From Methanosarcinales archaeon (lineage in GTDB: Archaea; Halobacteriota; Syntropharchaeia; Alkanophagales; Methanospirareceae): a stretch of 11,421 nt of DNA. A program made the translations under genes and the position numbers. Where the stretch lies: positions 708 to 12,128 of the forward strand of contig JAODGF010000014.1 of NCBI GenBank assembly GCA_025464645.1, read 5' to 3'. Each line of letters starts with the position of its first letter. Position 1 is the first letter of the stretch. The notes below the pieces were generated by a model. That model was not told the origin of the DNA. It saw only the letters and a program-made list of their open reading frames with translations, and did no database searches. Shown here piece after piece: positions 6,197 through 11,421 of the stretch.

Positions 6197-6487
6197 TCAC
6201 TCCACCTTGACTTTTTCCTTCTTCCCCTTCTCTTCCTTACCTTCAAGGTCTTCTTTGTACTTTTCAAGGAGGTCTATCTCCTTCTCAACGACCTTATTTA
6301 TCGCTTTCAACGCGCTTATTCTCACTTCTATAAGGTCTGAGGCGAGTTTTGATGGTCCAGGAAGATAGTTCTCGATAGATTCCGCTAAGCCTCCCACTAC
6401 ATCAACCGCTACCCGTAGAGGAATAAGAGCTGTCCCAGCAAGGACCTTCACCGCCTTTACCAATTCTTCTTCCTTATCCTCTCCCAT
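6197..6487 (-). CDS. Small helical protein of unknown function, co-transcribed with ArsA/HSP20 ATPase
   Basis: I do not recognise this 96-residue protein. It has a charged start, then a largely helical stretch (7-78) with alternating hydrophobic residues, including LAGTALIPLRVAVDVVGGLA (16-35), which could be an amphipathic or peripheral membrane helix. A break at YLPGP (41-45) follows, then a second amphipathic helix (49-80). The tail (81-96) is almost entirely Lys, Glu and Gly. A GGAAGAGG ribosome binding site lies just before the ATG, and the gene begins 13 bp after the ATPase stop codon, so it is almost surely the last gene of that operon. The strong ribosome binding site and tight spacing make it a believable gene. 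It could be a substrate, adaptor or structural partner of the ATPase; that is a guess from position. Confidence 0.8.
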   Translation of the reverse strand: MGEDKEEELVKAVKVLAGTALIPLRVAVDVVGGLAESIENYLPGPSKLASDLIEVRISALKAINKVVEKEIDLLEKYKEDLEGKEEKGKKEKVKVE

Positions 6488-6500
6488 TTCCTCTTCCTTA

Positions 6501-7706
6501 TTATTTATCTATGCATGACTGAGTGAAATATATGTGAAGTTCATCATTTAAAAGTTTCGCGCGGTCCAGCTTCATTATGTGCGCGATAGTTGGTAGGGGA
6601 ATGAAGTTCCTAACTTCTCCTATATCTGTTGAAATAACCACTGAAAGGTCCTCTCCTGCTCTTTCCACCTCACATACCTCTTTATACTTGCTTGCAAAGG
6701 GTAAGGGTAGGGGAACTACCACTTCCAAACCATGATTCAACTCCGTCACTCTGATCGCCTTACCCTCAAAGTAAACCCTGGCAGGGTCTTCGTCCCCGAA
6801 CAACTCATCCCCAAGCTCGGATAGAAGCCTCAAACCTTTTACTTCAGACTGGAACAGCCGCAGTCTTTTTACTGGCAGCGGATGAAATGCCGCTTCTGCT
6901 TCTGCTAAATATTTCTCCTGCGCATCCTTCCACCCCTTGAAATAAGAATCGCTGACCTTTTCTGGAATTACCTTGTTCATTATCCCGAGGTCAACGTTTA
7001 TATCATAGAGGTTTGCAAGCAGGTGCGTTCTTCTCAGGTTCTGTATGCTGAATGCATCAGGATTTGCAATCAACCTCAAACTTGTGACTTCTCTGTTAAC
7101 TATTATATTTTTAAGCCTTCCAAGAATCTCCATTAACTTTATGTCTTCACTTATAACTTCCTTGCTTGGTGTTGGAACACCAACTATCGGCTCTACTATT
7201 TTCGCAACATTCGCAAGTGGCGCCATCATTTTGATCAGTTTCGCAGCAGTGGAGCCGAGGAGTGTGGGGAGGTAAATGTTCTTAAGCGCTTCTCCTGATG
7301 GCACAGTGTCAAGCACGATCACATCGTAGTTATTCGATTCAACGAACTCAACCACCTTTAACAGCGATACGAACTCCGTCATGTTTGGCAGTGCAGCTAT
7401 TTCGTATGCCAACACCTCGTCCAGCCCTTTTGACTTGAACAGAGACACGATGTATTCCTGTATAACACCGTATTTCTCTCTCACTTCTCTTATCGGGTCC
7501 ACCTGGATAGCCCACAGCCTATCGCTGCCCCCGATTCTGGTTGGGGTATATTGAACCTGCGTTTCAAATGCATCGGAAATCGTATGTGAGGGGTCTGACG
7601 AAATAACCAGTGTCTCGTAGCCCAGCTTAGACAGTTTTAAGGCGGTTGCACAGGAGATAACCGATTTGCCTGACCCGCCTTTACCCGTGTAGAAGATGAC
7701 ACGCAT
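6501..7706 (-). CDS. ArsA/Get3-family ATPase with C-terminal HSP20-like domain (Get3d-like)
   Basis: A 401-residue ATPase of the ArsA/TRC40/Get3 family, whose members handle tail-anchored membrane proteins, arsenite or unknown clients. It begins at an ATG with the deviant Walker A motif YTGKGGSGKSV (6-16; Gly8, Lys9, Lys14, Ser15), where relatives usually have GKGGVGKT. Then come SSDPSHTISDAF (36-47, switch I) and IVLDTVPSGEALK (130-142, switch II region). LRLIANPD (210-217) matches the nucleotide-binding asparagine-proline segment. Residues about 310-395 form an ArsA_HSP20-like domain: LPLPF (333-337), IPLP (369-372) and a final beta strand ELHIYF (389-394). There is no CxxC zinc pair and no arsenite cysteine triad, which argues against arsenic export and points to the Get3d-like subgroup. 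It starts 12 bp after the glycosyltransferase stop and is followed by the small helical protein. Client unknown. Confidence 0.9.
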   Translation of the reverse strand: MRVIFYTGKGGSGKSVISCATALKLSKLGYETLVISSDPSHTISDAFETQVQYTPTRIGGSDRLWAIQVDPIREVREKYGVIQEYIVSLFKSKGLDEVLAYEIAALPNMTEFVSLLKVVEFVESNNYDVIVLDTVPSGEALKNIYLPTLLGSTAAKLIKMMAPLANVAKIVEPIVGVPTPSKEVISEDIKLMEILGRLKNIIVNREVTSLRLIANPDAFSIQNLRRTHLLANLYDINVDLGIMNKVIPEKVSDSYFKGWKDAQEKYLAEAEAAFHPLPVKRLRLFQSEVKGLRLLSELGDELFGDEDPARVYFEGKAIRVTELNHGLEVVVPLPLPFASKYKEVCEVERAGEDLSVVISTDIGEVRNFIPLPTIAHIMKLDRAKLLNDELHIYFTQSCIDK

Positions 7707-7718
7707 TTCTTTTTCGCT

Positions 7719-8462
7719 CTATGCAAGGTTAGGTTTTTTTAATAAAAAATACCGCAACTTTATAATCTTATAGAACATCGAAAGCCCGTCTTTAAAAGAG
7801 TTCACTTTTGTTCCCTCACCTCCTTTGTCCTCCCATCTCACCGGTATCTCCTTTATTTTGGATGAGTTCCTTTGTGCTCGCACAAGCATTTCTGTATCCC
7901 AGAACCAGTGTTCATCCTTTATTTCATCCAGGAGACGCATTAAGGCATCTTTTCGGAAGGACTTGAACCCGCACTGATGGTCGCTTATCTTAGACCGCAG
8001 TATTCTTCTTACGAGGAAATTGAAAACTTTACTCATTGCAGCTCGCTTAAAAGACCGCTTCACTTCGCTACCTTTTAGCATTCTCGAGCCGGTTGCGAAA
8101 TCGTAGTGCTCTTCTTTTATCGCATTTATCAGCGGCTTTAAGTGTTTCATATCTGTGGATAGGTCAACATCGAGGTAAGCCAATATTTCACCGGTAGCGA
8201 CTTTGAAAGCGTTGTTAAGCGCTTTACCTCTGCCCAATCTCTCTTCGCTGTGTATGTGCTTAACGAATGGATTTTCAGCTTCTATTCTACTCGCTATTTC
8301 AGCTGTGCCGTCTGTGCTGCCGTCTTCTGCGATGATTATTTCATAAGGCGAAGCAAATTCAGCTAACGCCTTCTGTGTCTGACTCACCGCATCCTCTATC
8401 TTTTCAGCTTCGTTATGCGCCGGGAGCACAATCGAGATTTCTATTTTTCCTTCGTGCAACAC
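7719..8462 (-). CDS. Family 2 glycosyltransferase, dolichyl-phosphate hexose synthase-like
   Basis: A 247-residue GT-A fold enzyme of family GT2, closest in look to ALG5/DPM1-type enzymes that move glucose or mannose from a nucleotide sugar to dolichyl phosphate. Motifs in order are ISIVLPAHNEAEKI (9-22), EDGSTDGT (46-53), the DxD metal site YLDVDLSTD (96-104), ATGSRM (123-128), DHQCGFKSFR (161-170) and a DTE triad (189-191). IPVRWEDKGGEGTKVN (206-221) is the usual end of the catalytic domain. No C-terminal membrane segments follow, so it should be soluble or peripheral on the inner face. The start is uncertain: GTG at 8462 and TTG at 8459 are the options, neither with a good ribosome binding site. 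It heads the operon with the ArsA-like ATPase and a small protein. Lipid and sugar specificity cannot be read from sequence. Confidence 0.92.
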   Translation of the reverse strand: MLHEGKIEISIVLPAHNEAEKIEDAVSQTQKALAEFASPYEIIIAEDGSTDGTAEIASRIEAENPFVKHIHSEERLGRGKALNNAFKVATGEILAYLDVDLSTDMKHLKPLINAIKEEHYDFATGSRMLKGSEVKRSFKRAAMSKVFNFLVRRILRSKISDHQCGFKSFRKDALMRLLDEIKDEHWFWDTEMLVRAQRNSSKIKEIPVRWEDKGGEGTKVNSFKDGLSMFYKIIKLRYFLLKKPNLA

Positions 8463-8640
8463 TTTTTCTAAAGAAGTGATTTATCTTTTCTCCGCCTACT
8501 TTATCACATCCCTATCGCGCTCAACCAGTCATGTGCGCAGATTATATCGAAGTGATAACCTTCTTTTTTTCATTTATTTTATTCTTACTCTGTTTGACTA
8601 ATTTTATTAATTTGCCTTATCTTTAAATAAATGGAGATTT
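8463..8640. promoter_or_regulatory. Divergent intergenic region with TATA box for the radical SAM/acetyltransferase operon
   Basis: This 178-bp spacer separates the glycosyltransferase operon from the second radical SAM gene. TTTAAATA at 8622-8629 is a strong archaeal TATA candidate and predicts transcription starting near 8651. A second AT-rich element lies at 8600-8611. TTATCAC (8501-8507) and GTGATAA (8552-8558) form a perfect 7-bp inverted repeat, 44 bp apart, upstream of both genes. For the glycosyltransferase direction only weak TATA-like sequence is visible near 8541-8548. I see no RNA gene or convincing coding sequence. Confidence 0.5.
8622..8629 (+). promoter_or_regulatory. TATA box for radical SAM/acetyltransferase operon
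   Basis: TTTAAATA matches the archaeal TATA consensus. A start about 26 bases beyond its centre falls at 8651-8652, on the second candidate start codon of the gene (ATG at 8650), which would make the message essentially leaderless. If this is the used promoter, the GTG at 8641 would not be transcribed and the protein is three residues shorter. Confidence 0.5.
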
Positions 8641-9498
8641 GTGAAACAAATGTCAACACAGAAAGTTGAGTCCGGATACAGATACGTCCCGTTTATTACG
8701 CTGTCAGAGCTAAAACCACGGGTTTGGATTACTCTTTCTGACTGCAACTTCAAATGTAGAGGATGTTTTAGCTTTGCACGTGAACCGATAGGTAAGCCGA
8801 TGCGTGTCGGGCAGCTAATAAACCTGGTGAAGAAATCGTCACGGGAATATTATGGTGATACACCGCTGGAAGAAGCAGTAATAACGGGCGGCGAACCTAC
8901 GCTAAACAGACGTTTTCTCGTAGATTTGGTCTCGCAGCTAAAAGAATTTATTAGTGATGTGGTGCTTGACACGAATGGGTATCTTTTAGACGATGCGTAC
9001 CTGGCTGAGCTGATCGAAGCGGGTCTAACTGAAGTTATGTTTGATCTGAAGGCGTGGGATGAAAAATTGCATGAATGGTACACCGGATACTCGAATAAAA
9101 GAATATTAGCGAATATAAGAAATGCGTACGGAAAAATAAAGCTCGTGGTGAACACCGTATATATACCGGGGATTGTAGATGAATCCGAAATAGAGAAGAT
9201 AGCGAAGTTTTTATCGGAAATAGACAAGAAGGGAGAGATAGATTATAGAATAAATAGATACAACACGAATTTGAGCCACGAGAAAATATCAAGGAATCCG
9301 TATCCCGGGGAGATAGAGCATGCCTACTCGATTGTTGCTAAATATATGAAGAACTCGGTGATAGGTAAGAGTTGCGTACGAGAAAGGAAAATAGAAGTGA
9401 AAAGGGGCTGGATAACGGTATTCCCAGACGGTACCTTAAAAAGACGGACTTTGGCTGATTATAGAGAAGAGAATGAAAGAATGATTATTTCTTTTTGA
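8641..9498 (+). CDS. Radical SAM protein, pyruvate formate-lyase activase-like
   Basis: A 285-residue radical SAM enzyme with the classic SDCNFKCRGC motif (C35, C39, C42), a SAM-binding ITGGEPTLNRR (81-91), DTNG (110-113) and a PFL-activase-like segment VMFDLKAWDEKLHEWYTG. This resembles the core of glycyl-radical activases (COG1180 branch), but no glycyl radical enzyme is present here. No extra ferredoxin cluster is seen; the C-terminal part (about 240-285) is basic and contains one isolated cysteine. The start is ambiguous. GTG at 8641 has GGAG four bases upstream, whereas ATG at 8650 (residue 4) sits where a leaderless mRNA from the TATA box at 8622-8629 would begin. The stop abuts the acetyltransferase gene, implying a two-gene operon. 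The substrate is unknown. Confidence 0.9.
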   Translation: MKQMSTQKVESGYRYVPFITLSELKPRVWITLSDCNFKCRGCFSFAREPIGKPMRVGQLINLVKKSSREYYGDTPLEEAVITGGEPTLNRRFLVDLVSQLKEFISDVVLDTNGYLLDDAYLAELIEAGLTEVMFDLKAWDEKLHEWYTGYSNKRILANIRNAYGKIKLVVNTVYIPGIVDESEIEKIAKFLSEIDKKGEIDYRINRYNTNLSHEKISRNPYPGEIEHAYSIVAKYMKNSVIGKSCVRERKIEVKRGWITVFPDGTLKRRTLADYREENERMIISF

Positions 9499-9509
9499 AA
9501 GAAAGGTTT

Positions 9510-9938
9510 ATGATAAGGAAGTTCAGATACTCGGATTTGAAAGACATTCTGGGGATAGAGAAAAGGGCATTCCCAAAATCGCCTTACAGCAAATTTACTT
9601 TCTTGTATTATGCATCGGCATACCCTGATAACTTTCTGGTATATATACCTGAAAATAATGAAGAGGGGTTGAATAAAATCGTGGGTTATATTATCTTTTA
9701 TCCCGACGGGCATATAGTATCTATTGCAGTGCATCCCGCGTATAGGAGAAGGAGGATAGGAACTGAGCTTGTTGGAGAAGTCTTGAAAAGAACGGACGGT
9801 AATGCGAGTGTGGAAGTCCGAGAGAGCAACGAAGTGGCAAAGGAGTTTTATAAGCATTTGGGCTTCTCTCTGCAAACGATAATCCCAAGGTATTATGGCG
9901 ATGAAGATGCGCTGGTGATGATCCGAAAAGGCACGTGA
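9510..9938 (+). CDS. rimI: RimI/Ard1-like N-alpha-acetyltransferase (GNAT family)
   Basis: Predicted to acetylate the N-terminal amino group of proteins using acetyl-CoA, like archaeal Ard1/NatA and bacterial RimI. From the ATG at 9510 it has 142 residues and begins MIRKFRYSDLKDILGIEKRAFP, here quoted as MIRKFRYSDL and DILGIEKRAFP, the normal start for this family. GAAAGG lies 3 bases upstream. A TTG at 9495 would add five residues and overlap the radical SAM stop, but has no ribosome binding site. The acetyl-CoA motif is IAVHPAYRRRRIGTELV (about 71-87), and the C-terminal signature runs VRESNEVAKEFYKHLGF followed by a YYGDEDALVM end typical of RimI. It lies 11 bases after the radical SAM stop codon, so it is probably translated from the same message. 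A functional link to the radical SAM protein is not evident. Confidence 0.9.
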   Translation: MIRKFRYSDLKDILGIEKRAFPKSPYSKFTFLYYASAYPDNFLVYIPENNEEGLNKIVGYIIFYPDGHIVSIAVHPAYRRRRIGTELVGEVLKRTDGNASVEVRESNEVAKEFYKHLGFSLQTIIPRYYGDEDALVMIRKGT

Positions 9939-9941
9939 AGC

Positions 9942-9949
9942 TTTATAAA
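9942..9949 (+). promoter_or_regulatory. TATA box for the DUF92 gene
   Basis: TTTATAAA lies 26-33 bases before the ATG at 9975 and just after the acetyltransferase stop. In archaea this spacing places the transcription start within a few bases of the ATG, so the DUF92 message is probably leaderless or nearly so. No ribosome binding site precedes the ATG, which agrees. Confidence 0.6.
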
Positions 9950-9974
9950 AAGCAAATCCTATTCAAAACTTGCC

Positions 9975-10760
9975 ATGTTATTCAGTGAGCAAACAGTGAT
10001 TACGGTATTGGTAGCTTTTTTGCTCGTGCTTTATGCCTACTTAAAGCGTAAAATAAACATCTCCGCCTTTATTGGAACGCTCACGCTTGGCGTGGTCATT
10101 CTGTTAACCCTGGGCTTAAAATTTGGTTATGTCGGTATACTTGTACTGCTCGCATTCTTTCTGTTTGGGAATTTGGTTACAAGGTATAAATATGATAAAA
10201 AAGCAAAACTCGGTGTTGCAGAGTGGAAAAAAGGCATGCGAGACATAAATAATGTGCTTGGCAACGGCTTATCACCGCTGGTTTTCGCCTTGCTCTACGC
10301 TATTCCTGTTTCCAGTCCGAGCCATAATACGATTTTCCTGCTCGGCTTTTCAGGTTCAGTCGCTACCGCTTGTGCGGATACATTTTCAACAGAAATCGGG
10401 CAGGCGGAGGGAAATCCAAGGTTAATCACAACGCTAAAAAAAGTGCCGGTAGGTACAAACGGCGGCGTTAGTCTACCAGGTCTCTGCGCTGCGCTACTCG
10501 GCTCAGGTTTGATTTCGTTTGTCAGTCTTGCATTTTGGTTTGATCTACAAATGTCCACAGGAACTATTTTTTTGCTCTCATGCATTTGCCTCCTGTCCGG
10601 GTTCTTAGGTTGTCTCATAGACAGCTTTCTTGGCGCAACCGTTGAAGATAAACCATTTTGCGAAAACCGTAGGCTGAATAAACATCACGTGAACATCTTA
10701 GCTACGCTATTTGGTGGTATTTTTGCAATTGTGTTAGGATACTCTTTTGGGATACAATAA
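9975..10760 (+). CDS. DUF92/TMEM19/VTE6-family integral membrane protein, possible isoprenyl-phosphate kinase
   Basis: A 261-residue polytopic membrane protein of the DUF92 family, with about six or seven hydrophobic segments. Conserved loop motifs are NNVLGNG (92-98), ACADTFSTEIG (132-142), KVPVGTNGGVSLPG (156-169), CLIDSFLGATVEDK (213-226) and NKHHVN (235-240). The Asp/Thr/Glu and Gly/Asn-rich loops are the shared core. The plant member VTE6 is a phytyl-phosphate kinase, so a CTP-dependent isoprenyl-phosphate kinase is a reasonable but unproven role here; archaea could use it to salvage or make polyprenyl diphosphates. Its own TATA box at 9942-9949 suggests independent transcription. The downstream neighbour, 58 bp away and convergent, is a protein mannosyltransferase that uses polyprenyl-phosphate sugars, which fits a lipid-carrier theme. 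Confidence 0.9.
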   Translation: MLFSEQTVITVLVAFLLVLYAYLKRKINISAFIGTLTLGVVILLTLGLKFGYVGILVLLAFFLFGNLVTRYKYDKKAKLGVAEWKKGMRDINNVLGNGLSPLVFALLYAIPVSSPSHNTIFLLGFSGSVATACADTFSTEIGQAEGNPRLITTLKKVPVGTNGGVSLPGLCAALLGSGLISFVSLAFWFDLQMSTGTIFLLSCICLLSGFLGCLIDSFLGATVEDKPFCENRRLNKHHVNILATLFGGIFAIVLGYSFGIQ

Positions 10761-10818
10761 TAATGGCAAGCAGCGTCATATTCATCCCGGATTTCACACT
10801 CATAAAAAATAGATGTTA

Positions 10819-11421
10819 TCAAAATACCCACCCCCTTAACCATCTCAAACTTTCTTTATAGCCATACGCTACGGGATAGCCGGATATTACAGGATAGAAA
10901 AGGAAGAAAAGAAGCGCAGTTAAAATAAGAAAAGCAGCGATAATGTATTTAATTTTATTCTTCTCAGGTAAAAAAGTTGTCCAATAAGTGAGTGCAAATA
11001 TCATAAACGGCACATTAGGAACAAAATGATAGATGAACAGGATTCGCGTGATAAGTACATATGGAATCCATTGAAATAGAAAAGGAACGAGAATGAAGAG
11101 GGAAACAAAGCTAAGCGAGCTACGTTCATCCTCTCTTTTTCTTATCTTATTAGCTACGAACCTTACCAAGATAAAAATCAGAGCAGGAATGCTGCACCAC
11201 CATATAACAGGATTGCCCATCAAAACAATTGTCGAAACCATTGCTGGTCCATTTGAAGTTAAAGTATTAGAATACAGCCAAAGTGGTTTAAGCATAAGTG
11301 GCCAGGACCACCAGGGCGAAGAGAAAGGATGTGTCGCTTCCATCCCGGCATGGTATCCAAACATACCCAACTGCAAATCAAAAACGGTTGATGGTACGGG
11401 AGGTGTAATACTCACGTTGCC
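10819..11421 (-). CDS. Protein O-mannosyltransferase (PMT family, GT39), C-terminal part; 5' end outside window
   Basis: This is the C-terminal 201 residues of a membrane glycosyltransferase that transfers mannose from polyprenyl phosphate to proteins on the outer face of the membrane. The frame is open to the window edge, so the GTG at 11415 is not the true start. Visible family marks are FGYHAGMEATHPFSSPWWSW followed by PLMLKPLWLY, and GNPVIWW near residue 68, all typical of the PMT C-terminal four-helix (4TMC) domain. About four hydrophobic segments follow, including a long pair around SLSFVSLFILVPFLFQWIPY. It ends in ESLRWLRGWVF. Full PMT proteins are about 450-600 residues, with the catalytic Asp-Glu loop in the missing N-terminal part. 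It converges on the DUF92 gene. The look is closer to bacterial/archaeal PMT than to ArnT or AglB. Confidence 0.88.
   Translation of the reverse strand, partial: GNVSITPPVPSTVFDLQLGMFGYHAGMEATHPFSSPWWSWPLMLKPLWLYSNTLTSNGPAMVSTIVLMGNPVIWWCSIPALIFILVRFVANKIRKREDERSSLSFVSLFILVPFLFQWIPYVLITRILFIYHFVPNVPFMIFALTYWTTFLPEKNKIKYIIAAFLILTALLFFLFYPVISGYPVAYGYKESLRWLRGWVF

Noticed and set aside
6501..7706. Arsenite efflux ATPase (arsA) for the P-loop protein
   Set aside because: It lacks the arsenite-binding cysteines, has a single ATPase domain plus an HSP20-like tail, and no ars genes are nearby.
8529..8573. 14-codon basic minus-strand ORF in the divergent spacer upstream of the glycosyltransferase
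   Set aside because: Too short, no ribosome binding site and no recognisable leader-peptide pattern.
9459..9875. Open frame of 138 codons antisense to the acetyltransferase
   Set aside because: The plus-strand frame carries the full GNAT signature; the antisense product has no motif and a composition typical of shadow frames.
10761..10818. Short ORF starting at 10763 in the gap between the converging DUF92 and mannosyltransferase genes
   Set aside because: It runs antisense into the conserved mannosyltransferase end and has no signals of its own.

Overview
The window looks like a piece of an archaeal chromosome, most likely a euryarchaeote (Halobacteriota/Methanomicrobia-like). The evidence is an archaeal-type S-adenosylmethionine synthetase, archaeal SepF beside a ZPR1 zinc-finger protein, SRP19, archaeal TraB and endonuclease V, a DUF92 membrane protein, and TATA-box promoters placed for leaderless or short-leader mRNAs. 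Base composition is moderately AT-rich by eye (not computed). The mix of housekeeping genes and oxygen-sensitive iron-sulfur radical SAM enzymes suggests an anaerobe such as a methanogen or ANME-type archaeon, but no gene here proves the lineage. I see no mobile element, CRISPR array, tRNA or rRNA.

Region A (1-4820, all on the minus strand) is a long housekeeping cluster. In transcription order it reads sepF (cell division), zpr1-like, S-adenosylmethionine synthetase, a Mut7-C PIN-like nuclease/zinc-ribbon protein, endonuclease V, a TraB-family membrane protein, and the first 21 codons of SRP19 at the window edge. The last four are tightly packed, with overlaps of 14 and 11 bp and a 13-bp gap. 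The TraB gene is split by a one-base shortage in an A tract, so it appears as two reading frames.

Region B (4821-6172) is a divergent promoter region followed by a plus-strand radical SAM enzyme. This enzyme carries two [4Fe-4S] ferredoxin motifs and a [2Fe-2S] motif ahead of its radical SAM core. Converging on it from the other side is Region C (6197-8462, minus strand), a compact three-gene operon: a dolichyl-phosphate-type glycosyltransferase, an ArsA/Get3-like ATPase with a C-terminal HSP20-like domain and no zinc CxxC, and a 96-residue helical protein I do not recognise.

Region D (8463-10760, plus strand) starts with a second divergent promoter. It holds a PFL-activase-like radical SAM protein overlapping or abutting a RimI-type N-acetyltransferase, then a DUF92/VTE6-family membrane protein with its own well-placed TATA box. 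Region E (10819-11421, minus strand) is the C-terminal part of a protein O-mannosyltransferase that runs off the window. The glycosyltransferase, the DUF92 protein and the mannosyltransferase together hint at isoprenyl-phosphate-linked sugar metabolism nearby. The parts most worth a second look are the multi-cluster radical SAM enzyme, the ArsA-HSP20 protein with its unknown small partner, and the TraB frame break.
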